NCBI RefSeq assembly: GCF_015864955.1
Contig: NZ_JADYWE010000001.1
Location: forward strand, 868,001-932,000
DNA length: 64,000 nucleotides
Source of the DNA: Salinibacterium sp. NK8237
GTDB lineage: Bacteria > Actinomycetota > Actinomycetes > Actinomycetales > Microbacteriaceae
Reading direction: 5' to 3'
Shown piece by piece: positions 46,730 through 56,333 of this stretch. The notes under the pieces are model-generated. The model was not told where the DNA came from. It was given only the letters and a program-made list of their open reading frames with translations, and searched no databases. Position numbers and translations under genes: made by a program. The stretch's first letter is position 1; the number at the start of each line of letters is the position of its first letter.

Positions 46730-47209
46730 ATGACCACTGAATCTTCTCGACTTGCCGTCGGCACCCCCGCACCGGGCTTCACACTGTCCGATCACGACGG
46801 AAATTCGGTGTCGTTGAGCGACTTTTCTGGCAAGAAAGTGATTCTTTATTTTTATCCTGCAGCGATGACTCCCGGATGCACGAAGCAGGCCTGTGACTTC
46901 CGCGATCAGCTCGGCTCGCTGCAGTCAGAGGGCTATGTCGTGCTGGGTGTTTCTCGCGATACTCCCGAGAAGCTCACGAAGTTTCGCGAGCAAGAAGCAC
47001 TCACCTTTCCGCTCCTCAGTGACCCCGATCACGCGGTGCACGAAGCGTATGGAGCCTGGGGTGAAAAGAACCTCTACGGCAAGCAGGTCGTTGGCGTCAT
47101 CCGGTCGACTTTTGTCATTGACGAAGAGGGCGCCATCACGCTCCCCCTCTACGCCGTAAAGGCGACCGGCCACGTAGCATCGCTGCGCAAGAAGCTCGGG
47201 CTCGACTAA
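46730..47209 (+). CDS. bcp: Thiol peroxidase of the BCP/PrxQ type
   Basis: 159 residues from the ATG at 46730 (AAGGAG upstream). The peroxidatic cysteine is in TPGCTKQACDFRD and the resolving cysteine is five residues later, as in BCP. It reduces peroxides with thioredoxin in the cytoplasm. The start frame to 46655 crosses the tRNA and was rejected. Confidence 0.94.
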   Translation: MTTESSRLAVGTPAPGFTLSDHDGNSVSLSDFSGKKVILYFYPAAMTPGCTKQACDFRDQLGSLQSEGYVVLGVSRDTPEKLTKFREQEALTFPLLSDPDHAVHEAYGAWGEKNLYGKQVVGVIRSTFVIDEEGAITLPLYAVKATGHVASLRKKLGLD

Positions 47210-47652
47210 CCCTCTCGGCGGGTGGTTGCCGCTAGCACCGGCTTCGTAAAGAGGAGCACCAACACCACGATTGCCGGGGTGAGCAGCAACCATCCAACAT
47301 CTTCGCGAGCAAACACCCCTTGGAAACTGCCGATCGCCACTGAGATCTGCAACACCTGCCAGACGACAGCGGCGCCGCGAATCCACGGTTGTTGCCGCAG
47401 CGCACTGATACCAATAATTGCGACCCATACTGCCGCGATTGCGGTCAAAACCGTGAGCGCAATCGCACTCGGGTACGACTGTGGGGTCTCTGCGCCGAGT
47501 TCAAAAACGAGGTACGCCAGAGCAGCAAAGAGCAGGGCGCTCTCGAGCAAGATCACGACCGCCAGCGCTATCAAATACGGATGATGACGTGCCGTTTTCT
47601 CTTCTGGGACAAGTTCGTCTACCATTCGCTCCCCGTTAAATCGCTGAAAGAC
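47206..47652 (-). CDS. Four-helix membrane protein
   Basis: 148 residues from the ATG at 47652, with AAAGG 7 nt upstream; an ATG at 47622 is a close alternative. Four hydrophobic helices are spread over residues 29-53, 67-87, 93-115 and 119-138. No family recognised. It converges on bcp with overlapping stops. Confidence 0.68.
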   Translation of the reverse strand, partial: VFQRFNGERMVDELVPEEKTARHHPYLIALAVVILLESALLFAALAYLVFELGAETPQSYPSAIALTVLTAIAAVWVAIIGISALRQQPWIRGAAVVWQVLQISVAIGSFQGVFAREDVGWLLLTPAIVVLVLLFTKPVLAATTRREG

Positions 47653-47809
47653 CATTGCTTTGCCTTTGACGATATGCGATTCTAGTTGAGGTTGATTTCT
47701 GGCTCCCAGTGTTGCGAGCGAGACCCACATAATTTCTCAAGCTCGACGCCGATCAGGGCGTAATTTTTTTGTGCGCTCGAGCAACGCAACACACTGTAAG
47801 GAGCAACAA

Positions 47810-48058
47810 ATGGACTGGCGCGATAACGCTGCATGCCTCACCGCTGACCCGGAGCTATTCTTCCCGGTCGGAAACACCGGTCCGGCTGTTGACCAGATTG
47901 AAAAAGCAAAAGCCGTCTGCGGTCGCTGCTCGGTAACTGAAATGTGCCTCCAGTACGCACTCGAGACCAACCAAGACTCTGGCGTCTGGGGCGGACTCAG
48001 CGAAGACGAGCGTCGCGCTCTCAAGCGCCGCGCCGCACGCGCACGCCGGGCTTCCTAA
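47810..48058 (+). CDS. whiB1: WhiB-family iron-sulfur regulator, WhiB1-type
   Basis: 82 residues from the ATG at 47810 (AAGGAG upstream). Four cysteines (C9, C37, C40, C46) in the pattern C-x27-C-x2-C-x5-C bind a [4Fe-4S] cluster, followed by the GVWGG turn and a basic C-terminal helix (KRRAARARR). The N-terminus MDWRDNAAC, PELFFPVGN and the GVWGGLSEDERRALKRR end match WhiB1. The neighbouring PdtaS-type kinase is the same arrangement as in mycobacteria. WhiB1 is an NO-sensitive, sigma-factor-associated regulator. Confidence 0.93.
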   Translation: MDWRDNAACLTADPELFFPVGNTGPAVDQIEKAKAVCGRCSVTEMCLQYALETNQDSGVWGGLSEDERRALKRRAARARRAS

Positions 48059-48151
48059 GCACTTCTCGCCACCGGGAGTAAAGACTCTCAGCGCTACTGA
48101 TCTTGCAGAGAAATTCTGCTCGTGTTGCCGCGCGCTGACTAGCTCGCTTGG

Positions 48152-49651
48152 CTACTTAACGCGAGTCAACCAGGTCAGCGGGATATCGATCGTCACTTCG
48201 GTGCCGCTGCCGACGACCGTGTGCCAGTCAATGGTTCCGCTCAGCTCACCCTGAATGAGGGTGCGCACAATTTGCGTGCCGAGGCCTTCGCCGACGCGGC
48301 CTTCAGCAAGACCTACGCCATTGTCACGAACCTGCACAGTGAGTTTGTCTTCCGTACGGCGAGCGTCGATCTCGACGGTTCCATCTGCCCTGCCAGCAAG
48401 TCCGTGCTCAACAGCATTCGTCACGAGTTCAGTAAGCGCGAGCGCCAACGGCGTTGCGTACTCGCTCGGGAGGGCGCCAAAACTTCCCACGGATGTGGGG
48501 TGCACTGTCGTGTTGTGGCTCGATGCCACTTCGGCGATGAGCTTCAAGACACGGTGGAACACCACGTCGAAGTCAACGTTTTGGTTGAGCCCCTCCGAGA
48601 GCGTGTCGTGGACAACGGCGATTGCCGCTACGCGGCGCATGGCCTGACCAAGAGCCTCCCGTGCGACTTCGCTATGCGTTCGACGCGCCTGAATTCTCAG
48701 CAACGATGCCACGGTCTGCAGGTTATTTTTCACCCGGTGGTGAATCTCCCGGATCGTTGCATCCTTGGTGATGAGTTCGCGTTCCTGATGGCGAACCTCA
48801 GTGACGTCACGGCACAACACAATGGCGCCAACGCGTTCTCCACGGTCGCGGATCGGAATCGTGCGCAGCGACACCGTCACACCGCGGGCCTCGATATCGG
48901 TGCGCCACGGGGCACGACCGGTGACGACCAGCGGAAGGGACTCATCCACTTCTGGCTGGCCCGCAATAAGCGTTGTCGTTACTTCAGCGAGGGATTCTGC
49001 CTCGAGTTCGCCCGAGAAACCGATGCGGTTGAAGGCTGAGAGCGCGTTGGGGCTAGCAAACGTTACGAGACCGTCGACATCCAACCGAATCAGACCATCG
49101 GATGCTCGGGGAGCACCCCTCCGCGGTGCGGCTGGGGCACCCATGTCGGGAAAGTCACCGGCTGCGATCATGGCGAAAAGATCATTCGCACAGCCGTTGA
49201 AGGTGAGCTCTTGACGTGACGGAGTGCGGGCATCCCCCAAGTTTGTGTGCCGCGTGATTACCGCGATCGGAGTAGCTGTTGTCTCGTTTCCTGTGGCCGT
49301 GAGCCGACGCATCACTGGCACAGCACGCACACGGGTGGGAGTCTCTTCGTACCAAGCGGGAGCTGCCGTATCAACGATACGAGCGGTATCGAAAGCCTCA
49401 GTGACCTGCGCAAGCCACTCCGGTTTGATCTTCTGACCAACGAAGTCACGGTAGAACAGCGTGGCTGAACTGCTCGGGCGAGCGTGGGCTACAGCGACGA
49501 ATTGATCGTCATCGCTGGGAATCCAGAGCACGATATCTGCAAACGCCAGGTCGGCAAGAAGCTGCCAGTCGCCGACAAGCATGTGCAGCCATTCGATATC
49601 TGCTTCGCTCGAATGGCCCTGCTCTTGTACTAGATCACTGAGAGTCGACAC
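48152..49651 (-). CDS. pdtaS: PdtaS-like sensor histidine kinase
   Basis: 499 residues, the length of PdtaS. A GAF-like N-terminal domain, a PAS domain at about 190-290 (GLIRLDVDGLVTFASPNALSA), then a HisKA_2 H-box (IHHRVKNNLQTVASLLRIQA) and a HATPase with ALTELVTNAVEHG. No membrane helix, so it is cytoplasmic. It would phosphorylate an ANTAR regulator (PdtaR) encoded elsewhere and link nutrient or redox cues to transcript antitermination. The GTG start is at 49651. Confidence 0.88.
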   Translation of the reverse strand: MSTLSDLVQEQGHSSEADIEWLHMLVGDWQLLADLAFADIVLWIPSDDDQFVAVAHARPSSSATLFYRDFVGQKIKPEWLAQVTEAFDTARIVDTAAPAWYEETPTRVRAVPVMRRLTATGNETTATPIAVITRHTNLGDARTPSRQELTFNGCANDLFAMIAAGDFPDMGAPAAPRRGAPRASDGLIRLDVDGLVTFASPNALSAFNRIGFSGELEAESLAEVTTTLIAGQPEVDESLPLVVTGRAPWRTDIEARGVTVSLRTIPIRDRGERVGAIVLCRDVTEVRHQERELITKDATIREIHHRVKNNLQTVASLLRIQARRTHSEVAREALGQAMRRVAAIAVVHDTLSEGLNQNVDFDVVFHRVLKLIAEVASSHNTTVHPTSVGSFGALPSEYATPLALALTELVTNAVEHGLAGRADGTVEIDARRTEDKLTVQVRDNGVGLAEGRVGEGLGTQIVRTLIQGELSGTIDWHTVVGSGTEVTIDIPLTWLTRVK

Positions 49652-49660
49652 CTCTACAGG

Positions 49661-50893
49661 TTACCCGCGCGCCAGCATCCTCCCGAACAATGACCGCTGC
49701 GGGGTTGGTTCTGCCTCCTCTGGCACCAGTCTCGATGTCACCAAGTCTCGGATGGCGGCGCGCGCCGGCGAGCGCGGAGCGGCATCCACGAGTGTCTTAC
49801 CGCTGAGCACAGCGCCATCGAATCCAGACAGATCGTGAGGCACCAGAATCGGATGCTCGATGCCGCCGAAGCGCGACAGCGTCTGGGTAATCTGGCCATG
49901 CGGATTCATGCCGCTTGCGCTTACCCGGATCTTGTTCATCACCACGCTCACGCTCCGCGTCGTCACAGTCTCGAGTAGATCGACATGGGCACGCAGGAAC
50001 CGCGAGAGCCCCACAGGATCGGCCGAACCAACCGCGATGACATGATCTGCGGCACGAACAGCAGTGACTGCCGCCGCATTGCGGCGGGGAGCGAAAAGGT
50101 CGCTCGTGATTTCTTCGTCGTTCTCCAAGCTGGAACTCGTATCGAGGACCGTGTAATCGACCCACAGCCGACATTGGGCAATGGTCGTGCCCACGCGCTC
50201 AGAGGAGAGCTCAGGCCAGCGGCTAGGGCGGCCGATACCCGTGAGTACCCAAAACGCGCCGAGAGGTGACTCGTAGCGCTGCCCAATGCGTTCCAGTTCG
50301 CCAGCATTGAGGGTCTCTGTTCCAGCCAGCCGACACGCTGCCGCAAACCCAGGGGCTTCATCCAGCATCCCCAGCGCCGGAGCAACCGAGGCGCCGTGGG
50401 TGTCCACATCGGCAAGCGCCACGCTATAGCCGAGGGCTGCAAGTTCAGCAGCGATGGAAATGGCGATAGACGTTCGGCCGGGAGCTCCCCCAGGGCCCCA
50501 CACCGCGATCACTTGGCCGAGCGCGCTGCGCCCCTGAACCGGAGCTTCTGCGTTCCATTGCGATTGCGAGAGCAGAGCATCCAACCCTGCCCACCCTTCG
50601 GCAGCGTCGACAATGTCGAATAGTCCCAAATCGCTCGCGTAGCGCTGCTCTCGCTCACTACTAGCGACCGCAACAAGTCGTACTCCAGCGTGATCGCACA
50701 AGGCAATAAGTCGATCGGTAAGGTAGCGCGCTTCTGCCGCCACGAGCGCGATGTCCGCGCTGGCTCCGGCCACGCGGGACGCAAGCTCCGGTGCGCTCAC
50801 CGCCCGCAACACAATTTCGTGACCATGATGAGCGGCCTCAAAAGCGAACTGGTCTTCAAGGTTCACCGGCATCGCAAGAGCGAACGCAGTCAT
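49661..50893 (-). CDS. CpaE/MinD-like P-loop ATPase
   Basis: 410 residues from the ATG at 50893. An N-terminal receiver-like region (about 1-115) is followed by a SIMIBI ATPase domain. The deviant Walker A reads GPGGAPGRTS at about 133-142, with Arg in place of the usual Lys, and ALADVDTHGASVAP carries the second acidic motif. CpaE-type proteins position Tad/Flp pilus or secretion machines. It is translated directly after the CpaB-like gene. No CpaF, TadB/C or pilin gene is in the window, so it may be an orphan or serve a locus elsewhere. Confidence 0.8.
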   Translation of the reverse strand: MTAFALAMPVNLEDQFAFEAAHHGHEIVLRAVSAPELASRVAGASADIALVAAEARYLTDRLIALCDHAGVRLVAVASSEREQRYASDLGLFDIVDAAEGWAGLDALLSQSQWNAEAPVQGRSALGQVIAVWGPGGAPGRTSIAISIAAELAALGYSVALADVDTHGASVAPALGMLDEAPGFAAACRLAGTETLNAGELERIGQRYESPLGAFWVLTGIGRPSRWPELSSERVGTTIAQCRLWVDYTVLDTSSSLENDEEITSDLFAPRRNAAAVTAVRAADHVIAVGSADPVGLSRFLRAHVDLLETVTTRSVSVVMNKIRVSASGMNPHGQITQTLSRFGGIEHPILVPHDLSGFDGAVLSGKTLVDAAPRSPARAAIRDLVTSRLVPEEAEPTPQRSLFGRMLARG

Positions 50894-50894
50894 C

Positions 50895-51548
50895 TCAGCC
50901 CTCCGCGGGGAGGTTCGCGGGGATGACCGACAGAACATCGCCGTTGGCCATCGCCTCAAGCAAGCGGGCAACGCGCGAGCGCGGCACCAGCAACTCAATT
51001 GCGCTCCCCTGCGCCGAAGATACGAGCGAGTCATCCTCGACCAAACGCACTACGATTGCGCCCGAGATGATCACAGCGGGCGCGCCGTAGCCGACTTCCT
51101 CTGCCTCAGCACTTGCCCACACATCGACGGATGCTCCTGTGGCCACTGTCGCGGCCAGCCCGCCCTGAGGAGAGACCACGACCGAGGTCAAGGAGAGCCC
51201 GTCGTGGCTACCAAGCGAGGATGTTGGCACCAGCTCCCCCGCTTCAATAGGCCGAGTCGCGATGAAGCCTTCAGCCGGAAGCTCGCCCCGCGCAATGTAC
51301 TGGTCGGTCGCTTCGTTGAGCTTGACGCTACGGATGACCAGATCTGAACTCATGACTCGGTCTCCCGGGGTCAACGACGACGCTGCGGCATACACCTCGG
51401 TGGAATCGTCTGACGTCGCAACAATCGCCACGACACCCGCCACCGAGGCTACGACGAGCACAACGCCGATCGCGAGCCGCGGGTCAAGTGCGAAGGCACG
51501 CGCCCGCGCTCTCGTCTGAGATTGGGGTTTGCCGGAGCGGCGGCTCAT
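50895..51548 (-). CDS. SAF-domain membrane protein (CpaB/RcpC-like)
   Basis: 217 residues from the ATG at 51548. A basic N-terminus and one membrane helix (about 25-45) are followed by a SAF domain (TPGDRVMSSDLVIRSV, then GFIATRPIEAGELVPTSSL) and a C-terminal domain resembling RcpC/CpaB. It would span the membrane with its SAF domain outside. It ends one base before the ATG of the CpaE-like gene. Confidence 0.78.
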   Translation of the reverse strand: MSRRSGKPQSQTRARARAFALDPRLAIGVVLVVASVAGVVAIVATSDDSTEVYAAASSLTPGDRVMSSDLVIRSVKLNEATDQYIARGELPAEGFIATRPIEAGELVPTSSLGSHDGLSLTSVVVSPQGGLAATVATGASVDVWASAEAEEVGYGAPAVIISGAIVVRLVEDDSLVSSAQGSAIELLVPRSRVARLLEAMANGDVLSVIPANLPAEG

Positions 51549-51667
51549 AGCGTGCGCTCCGCACGTCGGGTGTTGATCATGGCACCATGGTTCGTTACCA
51601 CCCGGAAGCGGGGTGATAGTTATCCACATCAGCCCCATTCCCAGCTTCGTACACGCATAATCGATGC

Positions 51668-51949
51668 ATGAACGCGATCAATCCAGCAGAGAGCCTCGGG
51701 CGATTTCTCACCCTTGCCGATACTGCCGAAGTGCTCAGCGTCTCTCCCCACGAGGTTCTTGAGCTCGTACGTTCCGGCGAATTGCCCGCGATCAAAGTCG
51801 GCAGCAAAGGCCAATGGCGTATCGAGAACTCCGTTCTCGAGTCATACATCGAAGCGCTCTATGAAGAAACTCGCCGTATGAGCTTGTGGAACCAGTCCGA
51901 TATCGCCACCGTCACCGAAGTGAACTTCGGCGAACAGCGCTCGCGCTAA
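51668..51949 (+). CDS. Excisionase/MerR-type helix-turn-helix protein
   Basis: 93 residues. The HTH_17 motif FLTLADTAEVLSVSPHEVLE is followed by the wing strand with KVGSKGQWRIENSVLESYIE. Such small proteins, including BldC relatives, bind DNA cooperatively in actinobacteria. It is divergent from the CpaB/CpaE-like pair. No integrase is nearby, so it is likely a chromosomal regulator and not a phage excisionase. Confidence 0.85.
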   Translation: MNAINPAESLGRFLTLADTAEVLSVSPHEVLELVRSGELPAIKVGSKGQWRIENSVLESYIEALYEETRRMSLWNQSDIATVTEVNFGEQRSR

Positions 51950-52012
51950 CGCACACGTCGCTCGCCGCGCTCGCGCAGATCAGAGCGATGCCCGCCCAAG
52001 CGGCAGTCAGCG

Positions 52013-52612
52013 TTAGGGACGAACGAGCACGACGCTCGTAAACGGCACCAAGCGATACTCCGATACTGCAGCCTCTCGGCGCACGGCGCCGCGCTCGTGC
52101 ACCGCGACGTCAAGATGGTCCCGCCCCACCCGGTCGATAGTGCCATGAACTTCTCCTGAGACAAGAACCAAAGAAACTGAGCGTCGCCGCCGGCACAAAT
52201 CACGAAGCACATAGCTCAGGCTCAGCCGCTGAGAGAGGCTCGGATGCCCGTCAGATGGAGTAGTCGCGAGACTCGGCGTGATGTGAGCTGCCCCCATCGA
52301 GATGCCCGCTAGCGCCGCGAACGGCACGATGCACTGGGCAGGACGCCCGCTGTCGTCCACCACGTCGGCCGACATCCAATCTCGACCGATGATGACGGGA
52401 CGCAGCGTGACGCGCGCCCCCGTGACCAACAGCACTGCGAGCGTGAGGGGCGAGTTGGTGGTGCTGCGGGAATGAAGTGCCAGAATGCGGTCCCGGATGC
52501 TCAATCGCCCCAGTCGCAGACGCTCTTCTTCAGCGTCAAGTTCAAGGTCATCAGCACTGATTTCACGTTCGAGTTGGCTCTCGAGATCGTCGAAAAGGTT
52601 GTCCCAGCGCAT
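52013..52612 (-). CDS. Conserved hypothetical protein
   Basis: 199 residues, unrecognised. An acidic N-terminal helix (MRWDNLFDDLESQLEREISA), a basic helix (RLRLGRLSIRDRILAL), and then mostly beta strands, the last of which (SLVLVSGEVHGTIDRVG) looks Sm/SH3-like. No membrane segments. It faces the Rv3235-family gene across a 150-bp gap. Confidence 0.65.
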   Translation of the reverse strand: MRWDNLFDDLESQLEREISADDLELDAEEERLRLGRLSIRDRILALHSRSTTNSPLTLAVLLVTGARVTLRPVIIGRDWMSADVVDDSGRPAQCIVPFAALAGISMGAAHITPSLATTPSDGHPSLSQRLSLSYVLRDLCRRRRSVSLVLVSGEVHGTIDRVGRDHLDVAVHERGAVRREAAVSEYRLVPFTSVVLVRP

Positions 52613-52762
52613 GGGTTGACGGTACTGACGGCGGCAAGAAACTTGAAAATGTTATCCACAATTGAATATTGGTCATAGACAATTGGTCTACTTCCTGATT
52701 AAGTGTGGTCTACCCCCGAATGGGGGTGAACATTGCAATCTTGACCTTTTACCCGGGAGATC

Positions 52763-53251
52763 ATGAGTACCGAGCCACTTCCCGCCTCCTTACCGAGTGT
52801 GGAAATACCCCGACAGGCGCGCCAGCGCACAGGCACACTTCCTTCTAAGGTCATCCGGCCTCGCTTCGTCCCTGACGAATTTTTTGGACACCAGCCCACG
52901 CCCAGTGCTGACCTGCCCGACCCCACGCCCCTCGTCGAAAACCTCACTCGCTGCGTGATCGAGGTTCTCGCCGGCGCACGCGATTTGGAGCAGATCGCCC
53001 GGTGGGTCACCGATGACGTCTACCGGCATCTGCTCAAGCGCACCGTGCTCTCCGCCCGCGCTCGGCGCGCCAAGGGCCAACCGGTCACTCGCCCCACCTT
53101 CAGCATGGGCTCAATTCGACTCTGTGAACCCCGCGATGGCGCCGTCGAAGCCGTGATCATCGTGCGCGGTCGTGCCCGCACCCGCGCTGTCGCCATACGC
53201 CTGGAGGGCCTCGACAAGCGCTGGCGAGCGACCGCCATCAACGTGCTGTAG
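52763..53251 (+). CDS. Rv3235-family protein
   Basis: 162 residues. The N-terminus is disordered and Pro-rich. The core has LTRCVIEVLAGARDLEQIARWVTDD followed by YRHLLKRTVLSARAR and a C-terminal strand pair ending in KRWRATAINVL, as in the Rv3235 family of actinobacteria, which is found near secA. Function unknown. GGGAG precedes the ATG. Confidence 0.85.
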   Translation: MSTEPLPASLPSVEIPRQARQRTGTLPSKVIRPRFVPDEFFGHQPTPSADLPDPTPLVENLTRCVIEVLAGARDLEQIARWVTDDVYRHLLKRTVLSARARRAKGQPVTRPTFSMGSIRLCEPRDGAVEAVIIVRGRARTRAVAIRLEGLDKRWRATAINVL

Positions 53252-53276
53252 CCTCACACCCCTACAGCGCACACAA

Positions 53277-53311
53277 CGGATGCCCCACTCACAATCTGAG
53301 TGGGGCATCCG
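53277..53311. terminator. Bidirectional hairpin between the Rv3235-family gene and secA
   Basis: A 15-bp perfect stem (53277-53291 with 53297-53311) with a 5-nt loop and only weak T-runs. It lies between converging genes. Confidence 0.78.
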
Positions 53312-53352
53312 GTGGTTAATAGCCGGCGATCATTCGCTGGCTCGACGTCTTG

Positions 53353-56172
53353 CTACTTCTTGCGCTTCTCCTGCGCACGACGCTGCGAACGGTTCAGCGG
53401 AGCCTCGGGAGCGGCACCCTCAGGGCGTTGACCGAATGCTCCACGATCGTTGCCCTGAGGTGCAGCCGGCGCCTGCGTGGCCTGCTGAGGAGCAACCTTC
53501 GATTGGTGCTGCTGTGCTTGCGCTGTAGCAGCACGCTCAACCTGGCCGCGGTCGTTGCGAACCTCAACTTCGCCCGACGCGTCGGCGCTGGGTGCCGAGT
53601 AGCTGAGCTGAGTTGCGGGCGCGACCGGTGCATCCAGACCACGCGCTTGAACCGTGGTCGCTTCGCCGCCACCATTGACTTCAACATCGAGGTTGAAGAG
53701 GAAGCCAACGGTTTCTTCGCGGATCTGGCCCATCATGCTCTGGAAGAGAGCGAAACCTTCACGCTGGTACTCGACAAGAGGATCGCGCTGAGCCATAGCC
53801 CGCAGACCAATACCATCTTTGAGGTAATCCATCTCGTAGAGGTGATCGCGCCAGCGACGGTCGATCACACTGAGCACGACGCGACGCTCAAGCTCGCGCA
53901 TCGCGGTCTCGCCAAGTTGCTGTTCGCGTCGCTCGTAAGCGATCACGGCGTCGGAGTGAACTTCCTTAGCAACGAATGCACTCGTCAGCTTGCCGCGAGA
54001 ACCGCCCTCGGTGAGCACCTCGTCGACAGAGATGCCAACGGGATACATCGTCTTGAGCTCAGCCCACAGCCCGTCAAAGTCCCACTCCTCGGAGTGGCCC
54101 TCGGCGGTGTGGACGTCTACGACCTCGGTCACGACATCTTTCAGGAAGCGCTGCACGCGATCCTTGAGGTCATCACCTTCGAGAATATGACGACGGTCGC
54201 CGTAAATGGCTTCACGCTGGCGGTTGAGGACATCGTCGTACTTGAGAACGTTCTTGCGGATCTCAGCGTTGCGAGATTCAACTTGCGACTGCGCACTGCG
54301 GATGGCGCGGCTGACGACCTTGGACTCAATAGCGAGATCATCGGGAACCGACGAGCGCCCCATGAGCGCCTCGGCTGCACCGCTGTTGAACAAGCGCATG
54401 AGGTCATCCTGAAGCGACAGGTAGAAACGGCTCTCGCCAGGGTCACCCTGGCGGCCGGAACGACCACGGAGCTGGTTGTCGATACGGCGCGATTCGTGGC
54501 GCTCCGTGCCAAGCACGTAAAGCCCACCTACGTCGATGACCTTCTTGGCTTCCTTCTCGACTCCCGCTTTGACTTCAGCGAAGACGTCATCCCACGCAGC
54601 TTCGTACTCGTCGGGGGTTTCAGACGGGTTAAGACCGCGGGCATTCATTTCGGCGACGGCCAGGAACTCAGCGTTTCCGCCGAGCATCACGTCAGTTCCA
54701 CGACCAGCCATGTTGGTGGCGACCGTGACGGAGCCTAAACGACCGGCTTGAGCAACAATTGCTGCCTCACGAGCGTGGTTCTTGGCGTTGAGCACTTCGT
54801 GCTTGACGCCCTTCTTGGCGAGCATGCGCGAGAGGAGTTCGCTCTTCTCAACGCTTGTCGTACCCACCAGCACCGGCTGCCCCTGTTCGTGACGCTTAGC
54901 GATGTCAGCGACGACTTGCTCGAACTTGGACTGCTCGTTCTTGTAGATGAGGTCGGACTGGTCGATGCGCTGCATCGGACGGTTCGTGGGGATAGCAACC
55001 ACGCCGAGCTTGTAGGTCGACATGAATTCTGCCGCCTCCGTCTCGGCAGTACCGGTCATACCCGACAGTTTGTTGTACAAACGGAAGTAGTTCTGCAGAG
55101 TGACGGTCGCAAGAGTCTGGTTCTCGGCCTTAACCGCAACGCCCTCTTTGGCCTCAATCGCCTGGTGAATACCTTCGTTATAGCGACGACCTTGAAGAAT
55201 ACGGCCGGTGTGCTCATCAACGATCAGCACTTCGCCGTTCATGACGACGTAGTCCTTGTCTTTCTTGAACAACGCACGAGCCTTGATGGAGTTGTTCAAG
55301 AACGAAATCAGCGGAGTGTTCGCCGATTCGTACAGGTTGTCGATGCCGAGGTAGTCCTCAACCTTTTCGATACCGGGCTCGAGCACACCAACGGTGCGCT
55401 TCTTTTCATCCACCTCAAAGTCGATCTCGGGAACGAGCTTCTTGGAGAGGTTCGCAAACTCGGTAAACCACCGGTTTGCCTCTCCCGACGACGGTCCCGA
55501 AATAATGAGCGGCGTGCGTGCCTCATCAATGAGGATCGAGTCGACCTCGTCAACCACAGCAAAGTAGTGCCCACGCTGCACCATGTCGCTCGCCTGCCAC
55601 GCCATGTTGTCGCGCAGATAGTCGAAACCAAACTCGTTGTTGGTTCCATACGTGATGTCGGCCGCGTACTGTTCGCGACGCTCGGGAGGCGCTTGACCGG
55701 AGACAATACATCCGGTCGTCATGCCGAGCGCGCGGAAAACGCGACCCATAAGTTCAGATTGGTAGCTGGCCAGATAATCGTTGACCGTGATCACATGCAC
55801 GCCCTGCGCCGCAATGGCATTGAGGTAGGCCGCGAGCGTTGCCACGAGAGTCTTGCCCTCACCGGTCTTCATCTCGGCGATGTTGCCCAAGTGGAGCGCC
55901 GCACCACCCATAAGCTGAACATCGAAGTGGCGCATGCCCAGAGTACGGCTTGCCGCTTCACGAACCGCAGCGAAGGCCTCGGGGAGCAAGTCGTCGAGCG
56001 ACTCTCCGCCGGCGTAGCGCTCGCGCAGTTCTACGGTCTCGTTCTTCAGCTCATCATCAGTGAGGGTTTTGAAGTCATCCTCGAGCTGGTTAACGGCCGC
56101 CGCGTAGCTTTTCAAGCGTCGAAGAAGTCGACCCTCACCTACGCGAAGAGCGCGTTCTAAAACATTCGCCAC
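53353..56172 (-). CDS. secA: Preprotein translocase ATPase SecA
   Basis: 939 residues. Walker [12 protein letters not shown] near 101-111, [19 protein letters not shown] (DEAD-type motif II), the helicase C motifs [11 protein letters not shown] and [13 protein letters not shown], and a long helical scaffold are all present. The C-terminus is Gln/Pro/Ala-rich and ends in basic residues, without the zinc-binding cysteines seen in E. coli. This is the housekeeping SecA (SecA1 in mycobacteria). The GTG start at 56172 has GGGAG 6 nt upstream. Confidence 0.97.
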   Translation of the reverse strand: MANVLERALRVGEGRLLRRLKSYAAAVNQLEDDFKTLTDDELKNETVELRERYAGGESLDDLLPEAFAAVREAASRTLGMRHFDVQLMGGAALHLGNIAEMKTGEGKTLVATLAAYLNAIAAQGVHVITVNDYLASYQSELMGRVFRALGMTTGCIVSGQAPPERREQYAADITYGTNNEFGFDYLRDNMAWQASDMVQRGHYFAVVDEVDSILIDEARTPLIISGPSSGEANRWFTEFANLSKKLVPEIDFEVDEKKRTVGVLEPGIEKVEDYLGIDNLYESANTPLISFLNNSIKARALFKKDKDYVVMNGEVLIVDEHTGRILQGRRYNEGIHQAIEAKEGVAVKAENQTLATVTLQNYFRLYNKLSGMTGTAETEAAEFMSTYKLGVVAIPTNRPMQRIDQSDLIYKNEQSKFEQVVADIAKRHEQGQPVLVGTTSVEKSELLSRMLAKKGVKHEVLNAKNHAREAAIVAQAGRLGSVTVATNMAGRGTDVMLGGNAEFLAVAEMNARGLNPSETPDEYEAAWDDVFAEVKAGVEKEAKKVIDVGGLYVLGTERHESRRIDNQLRGRSGRQGDPGESRFYLSLQDDLMRLFNSGAAEALMGRSSVPDDLAIESKVVSRAIRSAQSQVESRNAEIRKNVLKYDDVLNRQREAIYGDRRHILEGDDLKDRVQRFLKDVVTEVVDVHTAEGHSEEWDFDGLWAELKTMYPVGISVDEVLTEGGSRGKLTSAFVAKEVHSDAVIAYERREQQLGETAMRELERRVVLSVIDRRWRDHLYEMDYLKDGIGLRAMAQRDPLVEYQREGFALFQSMMGQIREETVGFLFNLDVEVNGGGEATTVQARGLDAPVAPATQLSYSAPSADASGEVEVRNDRGQVERAATAQAQQHQSKVAPQQATQAPAAPQGNDRGAFGQRPEGAAPEAPLNRSQRRAQEKRKK

Positions 56173-56250
56173 CGAATACTCCCATTCTTGTCGGACGGGT
56201 CCGACCCTGGCATTGCTCGACGAAGCGCATTCTTTTGAACGCTTACGTCA

Positions 56251-56292
56251 CGGTAACGCGGTGCAGGCAATAAGCACGCAGCCGCGTTACCG
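56251..56292. terminator. 11-bp inverted repeat in the secA leader / hpf 3' region
   Basis: CGGTAACGCGG (56251-56261) and CCGCGTTACCG (56282-56292) pair perfectly with a 20-nt loop. No U-run follows. It may end hpf transcripts or shape the secA leader. Confidence 0.5.
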
Positions 56293-56333
56293 GTTCGTAA
56301 TCGTATCAACTCCAAGCCAAAAACTTGGTGTGA

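Noticed and set aside
51668-51949. Phage excisionase
   Set aside because: No integrase or attachment repeats nearby; it lies in conserved backbone, so a BldC-like regulator is more likely.
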